In this document: one piece after another, positions 56,309 to 64,000 of the stretch
Layout of the letters: each line of letters starts with the position of its first letter
How positions within the stretch are numbered: the stretch's first letter is position 1
NCBI GenBank assembly: GCA_044221555.1
Contig: JBGAOY010000001.1
Location: 310,001 to 374,000, forward strand
Reading direction: 5' to 3'
From: JAEUJM01 sp044221555
GTDB lineage: Bacteria > Actinomycetota > Acidimicrobiia > Acidimicrobiales > DATDAH01
DNA length: 64,000 bases
Translations under genes and position numbers: made by a program
Notes under the pieces: model-generated
What the model was told of the DNA's origin: nothing
The model's database searches: none
The model's input: only the letters and a program-made list of their open reading frames with translations

Positions 56309-58321
56309 TCAGACCGCTTCGCGCAGCTCGCGCTTCAGGTCGGCGATCTCGTCACGGAGGCGGGCCGCGTACTCGAAGCGCAGCTCGGCCGAGGCCTCGT
56401 GCATCTCCTCTTCGAGCGTGCGGATGAGTCGGCCCAACTCGTCGTGGGGCAGGTCGGCGAAGTCGGAGCGCTTGTCGTGCTTGCGTGAGCGCCGATCCGA
56501 GCCCGGCACGGGCGCTCCCTCGGCCGGGCGCAACTGGGCGAGGATGTCGGTGACCGCCTTGCGGATCGTCTGCGGGTCGATGCCGTGCTTCTCGTTGTAC
56601 GCCTGCTGGAGGCCGCGACGGCGGTTGGTCTCGGAGATGGCCCGCTGCATCGAGTCGGTGACCGTGTCGGCGTACATCACCACCTGGCCGTCGACGTTGC
56701 GGGCGGCCCGGCCGATGGTCTGGATCAGCGACGTCTCGCTGCGGAGGAAGCCCTCCTTGTCGGCATCGAGGATCGCCACCAGGGACACCTCGGGCAGGTC
56801 GAGACCCTCCCGCAGCAGGTTGATGCCCACGAGCACGTCGAACTCGCCGAGGCGCAGGTCGCGCAGGATCTCGATGCGCTCGATGGTGTCGATCTCGCTG
56901 TGCAGGTACCGCACGCGCAGGCCCAGCTCGAGCAGGTAGTCGGTGAGGTCCTCGGCCATCTTCTTGGTGAGCGTGGTCACCAGGATGCGGGCATCGTCGG
57001 TGATGCGCTCGTTGATGGCCTCGACCAGGTCGTCGATCTGACCCTTGGTGGGCTTGACGATGATCTCGGGGTCGATCAGCCCGGTGGGCCGGACGATCTG
57101 CTCCACGATCTGCTGCGAGTGGGTCAGCTCGTAGTCGCTGGGGGTGGCCGACAGGAAGATGGCCTGGTGCACCCGCTCCATGAACTCCTCGAAGCGCAGC
57201 GGGCGGTTGTCGGCCGCCGACGGCAGGCGGAACCCGTACTCGATCAGGTTCTCCTTGCGGGACCGATCGCCCTCGTACTGGCCGTGCAGTTGCGGCACGC
57301 TGACGTGCGACTCGTCGAGCACGATGAGGAAGTCGTCGGGGAAGAAGTCGAGCAGCGTGTTGGGCGGCGTGCCGGCGGCCCGACCCTCGATGGGCGCGGA
57401 GTAGTTCTCGATGCCGTTGCAGAAGCCCAGCTCCTGCATCATCTCGAGGTCGTACTGCGTGCGCATGCGGAGGCGCTGCGCCTCGAGCAGCTTCCCCTCC
57501 TTCTCGAAGTACGCCAGGCGCTCCTGCAGCTCGGCCTCGATGCGGGCGATGGCCGCCTTCATGCGCTCCTCGCCGGCCACGTAGTGGGTGGCGGGGAACA
57601 CCGTGAGCTCGTCGAGCGTGGCCACCAGCTGGCCGGTGAGCGGATCGACCTGGGTGATGGCCTCGACCTCGTCGCCGAACAGCTCGATGCGCACGGCGTG
57701 CTCGTCGTAGGCGGGGTGGATCTCGACGGTGTCGCCCCGCACCCGGAACTTGCCGCGCACCAGGTTCATGTCGTTGCGCTCGTACTGCATGTCGACGAGC
57801 CGGCGCAGGATGTCGCGCTGGTCGTGGTGCCCGCCCACCCGGACGTGCAGGAGCTGCTGCTCGTACTCCTCGGGTGAGCCCAGGCCGTAGATGCACGACA
57901 CCGACGCGACCACGATCACGTCGCGGCGGGTCAGCAGCGCCGAGGTGGCCGAGTGGCGGAGCCGGTCGATCTCGTCGTTCACCGACGAGTCCTTCTCGAT
58001 GTAGGTGTCGCTCGCGGCCATGTAGGCCTCGGGCTGGTAGTAGTCGTAGTACGACACGAAGTACTCGACGCGGTTGTCGGGGAAGAACTCGCGGAACTCG
58101 TTGGCCAGCTGGGCCGCCAGCGACTTGTTCGGTGCGATCACCAGCGTGGGCCGCTGCACCTTCTCGATGGTCCAGGCGATGGTGGCGCTCTTGCCGCTGC
58201 CGGTGATGCCGAGCAGCGTCTGGAACCGGTCGCCACGGTCGACGCCTTCGGCGAGCGCGGCGATGGCCGCCGGCTGGTCGCCGGCCGGCTCGAAGTCGGA
58301 CACAACCCGGAACGGCGGCAC
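56309..58321 (-). CDS. uvrB: Excinuclease ABC subunit B
   Basis: DNA helicase-like damage verifier of excision repair. The 670 residues have TLLGITGSGKSATIAW (Walker A), the beta-hairpin region YVSYYDYYQPEAYMAASDTY, DESHVSVPQLHGQY (Walker B DESH), FLSATPSDYEL, VGINLLREGLDLPEVSLVAI and a C-terminal UVR domain (LIRTLEEEMHEASAELRFEY). GTG 58321 is chosen because a TAGAGT -10 lies seven bases before it; GTG 58330 would lie inside that box. No LexA box is visible here. Confidence 0.97.
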   Translation of the reverse strand: MPPFRVVSDFEPAGDQPAAIAALAEGVDRGDRFQTLLGITGSGKSATIAWTIEKVQRPTLVIAPNKSLAAQLANEFREFFPDNRVEYFVSYYDYYQPEAYMAASDTYIEKDSSVNDEIDRLRHSATSALLTRRDVIVVASVSCIYGLGSPEEYEQQLLHVRVGGHHDQRDILRRLVDMQYERNDMNLVRGKFRVRGDTVEIHPAYDEHAVRIELFGDEVEAITQVDPLTGQLVATLDELTVFPATHYVAGEERMKAAIARIEAELQERLAYFEKEGKLLEAQRLRMRTQYDLEMMQELGFCNGIENYSAPIEGRAAGTPPNTLLDFFPDDFLIVLDESHVSVPQLHGQYEGDRSRKENLIEYGFRLPSAADNRPLRFEEFMERVHQAIFLSATPSDYELTHSQQIVEQIVRPTGLIDPEIIVKPTKGQIDDLVEAINERITDDARILVTTLTKKMAEDLTDYLLELGLRVRYLHSEIDTIERIEILRDLRLGEFDVLVGINLLREGLDLPEVSLVAILDADKEGFLRSETSLIQTIGRAARNVDGQVVMYADTVTDSMQRAISETNRRRGLQQAYNEKHGIDPQTIRKAVTDILAQLRPAEGAPVPGSDRRSRKHDKRSDFADLPHDELGRLIRTLEEEMHEASAELRFEYAARLRDEIADLKRELREAV

Positions 58322-58328
58322 GTCGAGC

Positions 58329-58334
58329 ACTCTA
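58329..58334 (-). promoter_or_regulatory. -10 box TAGAGT for uvrB
   Basis: TAGAGT on the minus strand with seven bases to the uvrB GTG at 58321. It decides the start codon and implies a leaderless mRNA that could also carry the GT-C genes and uvrA. Confidence 0.5.
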
Positions 58335-58457
58335 CCGACGGGGTACGACAGGAAGGCTGGGCACCCCACCGCGCACCCCGCACCCGGGGCCCACACCCTC
58401 GACGGCCGCCCGGCCGCGCGGCCTTGAGGTGGCTCGGAGCGTGCCGATGAAGGTCTG

Positions 58458-60782
58458 GTGACCAGCGCGCTCGAGGCGGAGGAGGCAGCCCCAGTCGAGC
58501 AGGTGGGTGCCCGACGGTCGGGGGACCGGGTGCTCGTCGGGCTGTTCGTGGTCACCACGTTCCTCGGCGCGGGCCTGCTCTTCCTCGTCCAGCCCATGGT
58601 GGCGAAGATGCTCTTGCCGCGGCTGGGCGGCACCCCGGACGTCTGGAACACCGCCATGGTGTTCTTCCAGGCCATGTTGCTGGCCGGCTACGCCTTCGCC
58701 CACGCGTCCACCTCCCGGCTGGGCATGCGCCGCCAGCCGTACGTCCAGCTCGTCGTGCTGCTCGTCCCCGTCGCGCTCCTCCCCGTGGCCATCCCGGCCG
58801 GCTGGGAGCCCCCGGCCGGCATGGCACCGGCCCTGTGGACCCTGCTGGCGCTCGCGGTCGCCGTCGGGGGGCCCTTCTTCGTGCTGTCCACCTCCAGCCC
58901 CACGCTGCAGCGGTGGTTCTCGGTGACGGACCACCCCGCCGCCGACGACCCCTACTTCCTCTACGCCGCCGGCAACGTGGGCAGCCTGCTCGCCCTCATC
59001 GGCTACCCGTTGGTGTTCGAGCCCCGCTTCTCGCTGGAGCAGCAGTCCCGCATCTGGTCGATCGGCTACGTGGTGTTCGTGGCCGCGTGCGCCGCGTGCG
59101 TGGTGGCACTCCGACGCCGGCGGGCGACCACGGCCGTGCGCGCCACGATGCCGGCCGACGCGATGTCCGACGCGACCCCGACCGTGGCCGTGCCTGCCGA
59201 TGCCGCGTCGATCGACGACGACGCCGCCGCCGCCGGGCCGGTGTCGTGGCACCGGCGCGGGCGGTGGGTGCTGTTGGCGTTCGTCCCCTCGGCCCTGATG
59301 CTCGCGGTCACCCGCCACATCTCCACCGACATCGCCTCGGTGCCCCTCCTCTGGGTGATCCCGCTGGCGCTCTACCTGATCAGCTTCATCGCCGCCTTCG
59401 GCCGCGACCCGTCCCGGGTCGTGAGCGTGTCCAGCCGCGCCGTGCGCCTGCTGATCATCCCCGTGGCGCTCACGTTCGTCGCCACCTTCGCGTCCGTGTG
59501 GCTGGTGCTGCTCCCCCACCTGACGATCTTCTTCCTCATCGCCCTGCTGGCCCACGGGCGCTTGGCCCTCGACCGCCCCGAGCCCCGCCGCCTCACCGAG
59601 TTCTACCTGTGGATCTCGGTCGGCGGCGTCCTCGGCGGCATCGCGTGCGCCCTGCTCGCCCCCGTGCTCTTCAACTCGATCGTGGAGTACCCGCTCATCC
59701 TGGCGGTGGCGCTGGCCCTGCGCACGCCGACGCCCGACGAGGCCGCCGGCAGGGACCGCCCCACCTGGCTCACGGTCGGCTACGTGCTCATCCTCGTCTC
59801 GCTGGTCTCGGCGGCGATCGTGCTCCAGGAAGCCGGTGGTGACGGGTCGATCGGGCCGTCGATGCTCCTTCTCGCCGGCGCCGCCGCCCTCGCCTACTTC
59901 GGGGCCCGCACGGCCACGTCGTTCGCCGCCGGCCTGGCCCTGGTGCTGGTGGCGACCCTGTTCATCTCGCCGCTGCCGGTGCTGCACGCCGAGCGCACGT
60001 TCTTCGGGGTCCACCGGGTGCTCCGCGACGACGAGCAGCGCCACCTGCTCGCCAACGGCACCACGACCCACGGCATGCAGGACCCGAGCGACCCATCGGA
60101 GCCGCTGGGCTACTACCACCGCGAGGGGCCGATCGGGAACTTCTTCGCCAGCCTCGACGCCGGTGGCCCCCCGCGCGACGTCGCGGTGATCGGCCTCGGC
60201 TCGGGCGCGCTCGCCGCCTACGGACGGGCCGGCGACGACTTCACCTTCTACGAGATCGACCCGGCGGTGGTCGCCATCGCCTCGAACCCGGACTACTTCA
60301 CCTACCTGGCCGACACCCCTGCCACGACGCACATGGTGCTCGGCGACGGCCGCCTCTCGATCAGCGACGCCCAGGGCGACCCCTACGACGTGGTCATCCT
60401 CGATGCGTTCAGCTCCGACGCGGTGCCCGTCCACCTGCTGACCCTGGAGGCCGTCGAGCAGTACCTGGACCACCTCGCGCCCGGCGGCGTGATCGCGTTC
60501 CACGTGTCGAACCGCTACTTCGACCTGGCCCCCGTCGTGCACCGGGTGGCCGAGGAGTTGGGCCTGGCCGGGGCCATCAAGAGCGACAACCCGTCACCGG
60601 AGGAGGTGGCCGCGGGCAGGCTCTCGTCGCAATGGGTGCTGCTCAGCCGGTCGCCGACCGCCCTGGCCCCGGTGATGGCCACGGACGGCTGGTCGTCGCT
60701 CGACGTCGTCGGAGACGCCCCGCTCTGGACCGACTCGTTCTCCGACCTGCTCGGCGCCTTCCGCTGGTCCTCGGTCGGCTGA
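58458..60782 (+). CDS. Membrane/spermidine-synthase-like fusion protein
   Basis: A 774-residue protein. Residues 25 to about 500 form about a dozen helices of the transporter-like domain common in such fusions (LFLVQPMVAKMLLPRLGGTP; SSPTLQRWFSVTDHPAADDP). The C-terminal 220 residues are a PABS-type domain: VIGLGSGALAAYG near residue 577, FYEIDPAVVAIA, VLGDGRLSIS and DVVILDAFSSDAVPVHLLTL. The aminopropyl transfer activity is uncertain; polyamine-gene neighbours are lacking. GTG start with GAAGG upstream. Confidence 0.85.
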   Translation: MTSALEAEEAAPVEQVGARRSGDRVLVGLFVVTTFLGAGLLFLVQPMVAKMLLPRLGGTPDVWNTAMVFFQAMLLAGYAFAHASTSRLGMRRQPYVQLVVLLVPVALLPVAIPAGWEPPAGMAPALWTLLALAVAVGGPFFVLSTSSPTLQRWFSVTDHPAADDPYFLYAAGNVGSLLALIGYPLVFEPRFSLEQQSRIWSIGYVVFVAACAACVVALRRRRATTAVRATMPADAMSDATPTVAVPADAASIDDDAAAAGPVSWHRRGRWVLLAFVPSALMLAVTRHISTDIASVPLLWVIPLALYLISFIAAFGRDPSRVVSVSSRAVRLLIIPVALTFVATFASVWLVLLPHLTIFFLIALLAHGRLALDRPEPRRLTEFYLWISVGGVLGGIACALLAPVLFNSIVEYPLILAVALALRTPTPDEAAGRDRPTWLTVGYVLILVSLVSAAIVLQEAGGDGSIGPSMLLLAGAAALAYFGARTATSFAAGLALVLVATLFISPLPVLHAERTFFGVHRVLRDDEQRHLLANGTTTHGMQDPSDPSEPLGYYHREGPIGNFFASLDAGGPPRDVAVIGLGSGALAAYGRAGDDFTFYEIDPAVVAIASNPDYFTYLADTPATTHMVLGDGRLSISDAQGDPYDVVILDAFSSDAVPVHLLTLEAVEQYLDHLAPGGVIAFHVSNRYFDLAPVVHRVAEELGLAGAIKSDNPSPEEVAAGRLSSQWVLLSRSPTALAPVMATDGWSSLDVVGDAPLWTDSFSDLLGAFRWSSVG

Positions 60783-60794
60783 CCGGCCTCGTCG

Positions 60795-61403
60795 CTACCC
60801 GGCGTCGGCCGGCGGCAGGGCGCGGATCCACGCCCAGAGGTCGTCGATCTGGGCCTCGAGGTCCTCACGGGTGCCCCGGTTGTCGACCACCCGGTCGGCC
60901 TTGGCCAGACGGTCCTCCCGGGACGCCTGGCGCCCCATGCGGGCCCGGGCGTCGTCCTCGGTGACACCCCGCTGGTTCACCAGACGATCGAGTGCGACGT
61001 CAGGGAGCACGTCCACGACGATCGTGCCGGCCATGTCGGATCGGCCCGACTCGACCAACAGCGGCACGTCCAGCACCACGATGTGGTCGGTCTTGGCCTC
61101 GGCGCCCAGCCGCGCCATCATCTCAGCGCCCACCGCCGGGTGGACGATGGCGTTGAGGGCGGCCAGCTCCTCGGCGTCGTTGAACACGATGTCGGCCAGC
61201 GCAGCCCGGTCGAGCTCGCCGGAGGCGGCCACCACCGCCGGCCCGAAGCGCTCCACGATGGCGTCGAACACCGGTGTCCCGGGTCGCTGCAGCGCATGGG
61301 TGATGGCGTCGGCGTCGATGATCACGGCGCCGCGGTCGGCGAGCAGCGCCGACACCGTCGACTTGCCTGCTCCGATGCCGCCGGTCAGCCCCACGAGGAT
61401 CAC
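60795..61403 (-). CDS. coaE: Dephospho-CoA kinase
   Basis: Last step of coenzyme A synthesis: phosphorylates dephospho-CoA. The 202 residues start ILVGLTGGIGAGKSTVSALL (P-loop), then IIDADAITH, VVLDVPLLVESG and a lid with RLVNQRGVTEDDARARMGRQ. GTG start. TAAGGT lies nine bases upstream as a possible -10. Converges with the fusion gene at 12 bp distance. Confidence 0.96.
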   Translation of the reverse strand: MILVGLTGGIGAGKSTVSALLADRGAVIIDADAITHALQRPGTPVFDAIVERFGPAVVAASGELDRAALADIVFNDAEELAALNAIVHPAVGAEMMARLGAEAKTDHIVVLDVPLLVESGRSDMAGTIVVDVLPDVALDRLVNQRGVTEDDARARMGRQASREDRLAKADRVVDNRGTREDLEAQIDDLWAWIRALPPADAG

Positions 61404-61501
61404 GAAGCGGGGACCTTAGCTCTCCTGCGGTGGTGCCGATGGGTAGGGCGAAGTGGATCGGGCACCTGCGGTCGCCCGACGGTTCTGGGAGCCGAGGTCG
61501 G

Positions 61502-63289
61502 ATGAGCACGGTCATCGATGACGTCGAGGCGGGCGACGACCCGGGTACCGACACGCCTCGCAGCCGGTTCTCCTGGCGCCGCCAGACCGCGCGGCTCACC
61601 AGGGCCGGTGGGTTGAGCGACGAGGACGACGAGCTCGTCGCCGCCGGCCTGGCCGACGACGTCGACCGCCTCGCCCCCTTCGGACCGGCCATCCTCGCCA
61701 TCCGCTGGGGCACCACCGCGGTGTCGGTCGCCCTGTCCGTGCCGTTCTTCATCGAGGCCGACTGGACGGTCGTCGCGTGGTGCGGCGTGATCGTGGCGAT
61801 GACGCTGGTGCGCACCGCCAGCCCGCTCCAGTACAACGGCGACACCCGCAGCCTCATCCACGTCCTGGTCGAAGTGGCCATCCCGGTGCTGGCCGTCGCG
61901 TCGACCGGCTACTGGACCTCGCCGTTCGTGTTCTCCCTGGTCACGGCCATCATCGTGGCCGGATTCGCCCGGGGGTTCGCGTTCGCCCTGCGGGTGGCCG
62001 GGGCGTCCGCGCTGGCGGTGGCCCTCCCCGACCTCGCCCGGACCGACTTCCAGGCCGAGGACCTGCGCACCTCGGCGCAGTGGATCGTCGTGATGCTGAT
62101 GGTGGCCCTCGTGGCCGGCTACGCCCGCCGCATCTCGGGCGAGGCGGACCGCCAGCACTCCGTGGCCCTCGACCGCCTGGGCCGCCTCGCCGACGCCAAC
62201 GCCCTTCTGTTCTCGTTGCACCGCGTCACCCAGACGCTGCCGGCCTCGTTCGACCTCGACGAGGTGCTCGACACCACGATCACCCGCCTGCGGGGGCTCT
62301 TCGACTACGACGCCGCGGTCATCCTGCTGCTCGACGACACCGACAGCTCGATGTGGACGGTGGCCCGGCGCGACGGCACCCGCCTGCCCGAGCGGATCCC
62401 GTCCTCACAGCTGCCGCCGCCCCTGGTCCAGACCGCGGCCACGCAGTCGCTGGTGGCCCAGGGGAACCTGTTGCGTGATGGTGGGCCCGGCCTCGTGCCC
62501 TCCACCTCCTCGGGGCTCTACATGCCGCTGCGGGCCCGTGGCTCGATGATCGGCCTGCTGTCGATCGAGCACGGCGACGCCCACCACTTCGGCGCCCGTG
62601 ACGTCGAGCTGTTGAACGGGTTCGTCGAGCCTGCGGCGCTGGCCATCGACAACGCCCGCTGGTTCTCGCGGCTGCGCACGGTCGGCGCCGACGAGGAGCG
62701 GACCCGAATCGCCCGTGACCTCCACGACCGCATCGGCCAATCGCTGGCCTACCTCGCCTTCGAGCTCGACCGCATCGTCAGCGCCGACACCAAGGGCGAC
62801 GACGTGGGACCGTCACTCGAGCAGCTCCGGGGCGACGTCCGGGGCGTGATCCGGGAGGTCCGCGACACGCTCTACGACCTGCGCACCGACGTGTCGGAGA
62901 AGCAGGACATGGCCGACACGATCGAGGCGTACGCCACGCGCGTGGCCGAGCGCAGCAACCTCGAGGTGCGGCTGTTCGCCGACCGGGGCCTGCGCCTCCC
63001 GATCCTCCAGGAGCGGGAGATGTGGCGCATCGCCCAGGAGGCGCTCACCAACGTCGAGCGCCACGCCCATGCCTCGAAGGTGCGCATCGTGTGGCGCTGC
63101 AACGGCAACTCCGCCGCGCTCGAGGTGCTCGACGACGGCGTCGGGTTTCCCGAGGGCCGCAGCGGCCGCCTCGACTCGTACGGCATCGTCGGCATGCGGG
63201 AGCGGGCCTCGAGCATCGGCGCCACGCTCGAACTGGTATCCGCTCAGGACAAGGGCACTCGCGTCCGATGCTTGCTCCAAGGGGGATGA
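61502..63289 (+). CDS. NarL-type sensor histidine kinase with GAF domain
   Basis: A 595-residue kinase. About six hydrophobic helices at residues 65-220 form a membrane sensor. A GAF domain follows (LDEVLDTTITRLRGLFDYDA to FVEPAALAIDNARWFSRL). The HisKA_3 dimerisation domain has ERTRIARDLHDRIGQSLAYL with the phospho-acceptor His near residue 408. The HATPase_c domain has EALTNVERHAHASKV (N box), LDDGVGF (G1) and GIVGMRERA (G2). ATG 61502 is preferred to 61430. The partner regulator follows one base later. Confidence 0.92.
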   Translation: MSTVIDDVEAGDDPGTDTPRSRFSWRRQTARLTRAGGLSDEDDELVAAGLADDVDRLAPFGPAILAIRWGTTAVSVALSVPFFIEADWTVVAWCGVIVAMTLVRTASPLQYNGDTRSLIHVLVEVAIPVLAVASTGYWTSPFVFSLVTAIIVAGFARGFAFALRVAGASALAVALPDLARTDFQAEDLRTSAQWIVVMLMVALVAGYARRISGEADRQHSVALDRLGRLADANALLFSLHRVTQTLPASFDLDEVLDTTITRLRGLFDYDAAVILLLDDTDSSMWTVARRDGTRLPERIPSSQLPPPLVQTAATQSLVAQGNLLRDGGPGLVPSTSSGLYMPLRARGSMIGLLSIEHGDAHHFGARDVELLNGFVEPAALAIDNARWFSRLRTVGADEERTRIARDLHDRIGQSLAYLAFELDRIVSADTKGDDVGPSLEQLRGDVRGVIREVRDTLYDLRTDVSEKQDMADTIEAYATRVAERSNLEVRLFADRGLRLPILQEREMWRIAQEALTNVERHAHASKVRIVWRCNGNSAALEVLDDGVGFPEGRSGRLDSYGIVGMRERASSIGATLELVSAQDKGTRVRCLLQGG

Positions 63290-63290
63290 C

Positions 63291-64000
63291 ATGACGATCT
63301 ACGACACGGCCCACCCGGCGTCCCGCGCCGCGGCCCTGGCCGCGGTGCACGCCGGCATCCGACTGATGCTGGCCGACGATCACCGCATGCTGCGCGAGGG
63401 GCTCCGTCGATCGATGGCGGAGCAGGGCTTCGACATGGTCGGCGAGGCACGGGACGGCGCCGAGGCGGTCGAGCTCGCCCGTGTCCTCCAGCCCGATGTC
63501 GTGTTGATGGACGTGACCATGCCCGAGATGGACGGCGTCGAGGCCACTCGTCAGATCCGGCTCGCCCTCCCGCAGGTCCGGGTCGTGATGCTCACCATGC
63601 ACGCCGACCAGGACGTGCTCGCCTCGGCCATCCGGGCCGGCGCCAGCGGCTACCTGGTCAAGGACTGCTCAACCGAGGAGATCGCCGAGGCGGTGCGCAT
63701 GACCGCCCGCGGCGACACCATCATCTCCCCCCGGCTCGCGGCCTCGATGCTCGACGAGGTGCGTCGGATCGACCGCCCCGCGGGCCCCAGCGACGAGGAG
63801 CGGATCGTCACACGGCGCGAGGAGGAGGTGCTGCAGCTGATCGCGGACGGCTGCTCCACCCCCGAGGTGGCCGAGCGGCTGTACATCAGCCAGAAGACGG
63901 TCAAGAACCACCTGGCCTCGATCTACCAGAAGCTCGACGCCAGGGACCGCACGCAGGCGGTCCTCCAGGCCGTGCGCATGGGCATCGTCCACCTCGACTG
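63291..64000 (+). CDS. LuxR/NarL-type response regulator, 3' end at window edge
   Basis: About 236 residues visible. The receiver domain has LMLADDHRMLREGLRRSMA (acidic pair), DVVLMDVTMPEMDGVEA (phospho-acceptor Asp), VVMLTMH and GYLVKD (Lys). The output domain is a LuxR helix-turn-helix: TRREEEVLQLIADGCSTPEV, YISQKTVKNHLASIYQKL. The last two bases of the window (TG) may begin the stop codon, since the domain is complete. A 20-residue N-terminal extension precedes the receiver. Forms a two-component system with the adjacent kinase. Confidence 0.93.
   Translation, partial: MTIYDTAHPASRAAALAAVHAGIRLMLADDHRMLREGLRRSMAEQGFDMVGEARDGAEAVELARVLQPDVVLMDVTMPEMDGVEATRQIRLALPQVRVVMLTMHADQDVLASAIRAGASGYLVKDCSTEEIAEAVRMTARGDTIISPRLAASMLDEVRRIDRPAGPSDEERIVTRREEEVLQLIADGCSTPEVAERLYISQKTVKNHLASIYQKLDARDRTQAVLQAVRMGIVHLD

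Overview
The window is GC-rich (roughly 70% by eye), gene-dense bacterial chromosome. Content and order point to an actinobacterium. The evidence is a gap-pgk-tpiA-secG block, a uvrC-rapZ-yvcK block, many GTG/TTG starts, TAnnnT -10 boxes sitting directly on start codons, an actinobacterial-type LexA box before uvrA, an MptB-like GT-C enzyme, an MpaB/Lcp-type oxygenase and a Baeyer-Villiger monooxygenase. A deep lineage such as Acidimicrobiia is my inference from the gene mix; no marker phylogeny was possible.

Layout. 1-4650 (minus): arginine deiminase pathway, a permease followed by carbamate kinase, arginine deiminase and a truncated ornithine carbamoyltransferase. 4837-19191: mixed accessory and catabolic genes, including a divergent thiolase-like protein, a GT-C membrane enzyme, a Baeyer-Villiger monooxygenase, a quinone-reductase-like enzyme, two RibD_C/DHFR-like reductases, a macrodomain protein, an MpaB/Lcp-like oxygenase, a DUF998 protein and a frameshifted DUF6880-like gene. 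19192-27457 (minus): tRNA-Leu(GAG), secG, tpiA, pgk, gap, yvcK, rapZ, a methyltransferase and uvrC. whiA, normally beside yvcK, is absent. An IS110-family element (about 27497-28935) sits 38 bp upstream of the uvrC start. 28995-32479: a membrane alkaline-phosphatase-superfamily protein and nadA.

32660-48646 is a surface glycan locus. Nine tightly packed plus-strand genes encode a nonulosonic (pseudaminic-type) acid pathway: PseB, PseC, a class III aminotransferase, a Gfo/Idh/MocA oxidoreductase, an SpsF-type cytidylyltransferase, a methylase, PseG, PseI and a formyltransferase. No PseH acetyltransferase is visible, so the formyltransferase may supply the second N-acyl group. Facing it are a surface-carbohydrate transferase, a GT2 glycosyltransferase and a PhyH-like oxygenase (minus). 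A Wzx-like flippase plus alpha/beta hydrolase follow (plus), and a polyprenyl glycosylphosphotransferase (minus) closes the locus. Together these could make, modify, start and export a nonulosonate-containing glycan.

48785-58321 (minus) places uvrB and uvrA around three overlapping GT-C-type membrane genes. uvrA has its own -10 and a near-consensus LexA box. 58458-64000 carries a membrane/spermidine-synthase-like fusion, coaE, and a NarL-type sensor kinase with its response regulator, which runs to the window end.

Most unusual small-scale signals: a chain of two five-codon minicistrons linking the permease stop to the arcC start through ATGA overlaps; a rapZ frame with no ATG/GTG/TTG/CTG start, where a -10 box points to AUC; and a palindromic CCTCCTAGGAGG site recovered when the IS110 element is removed in silico.
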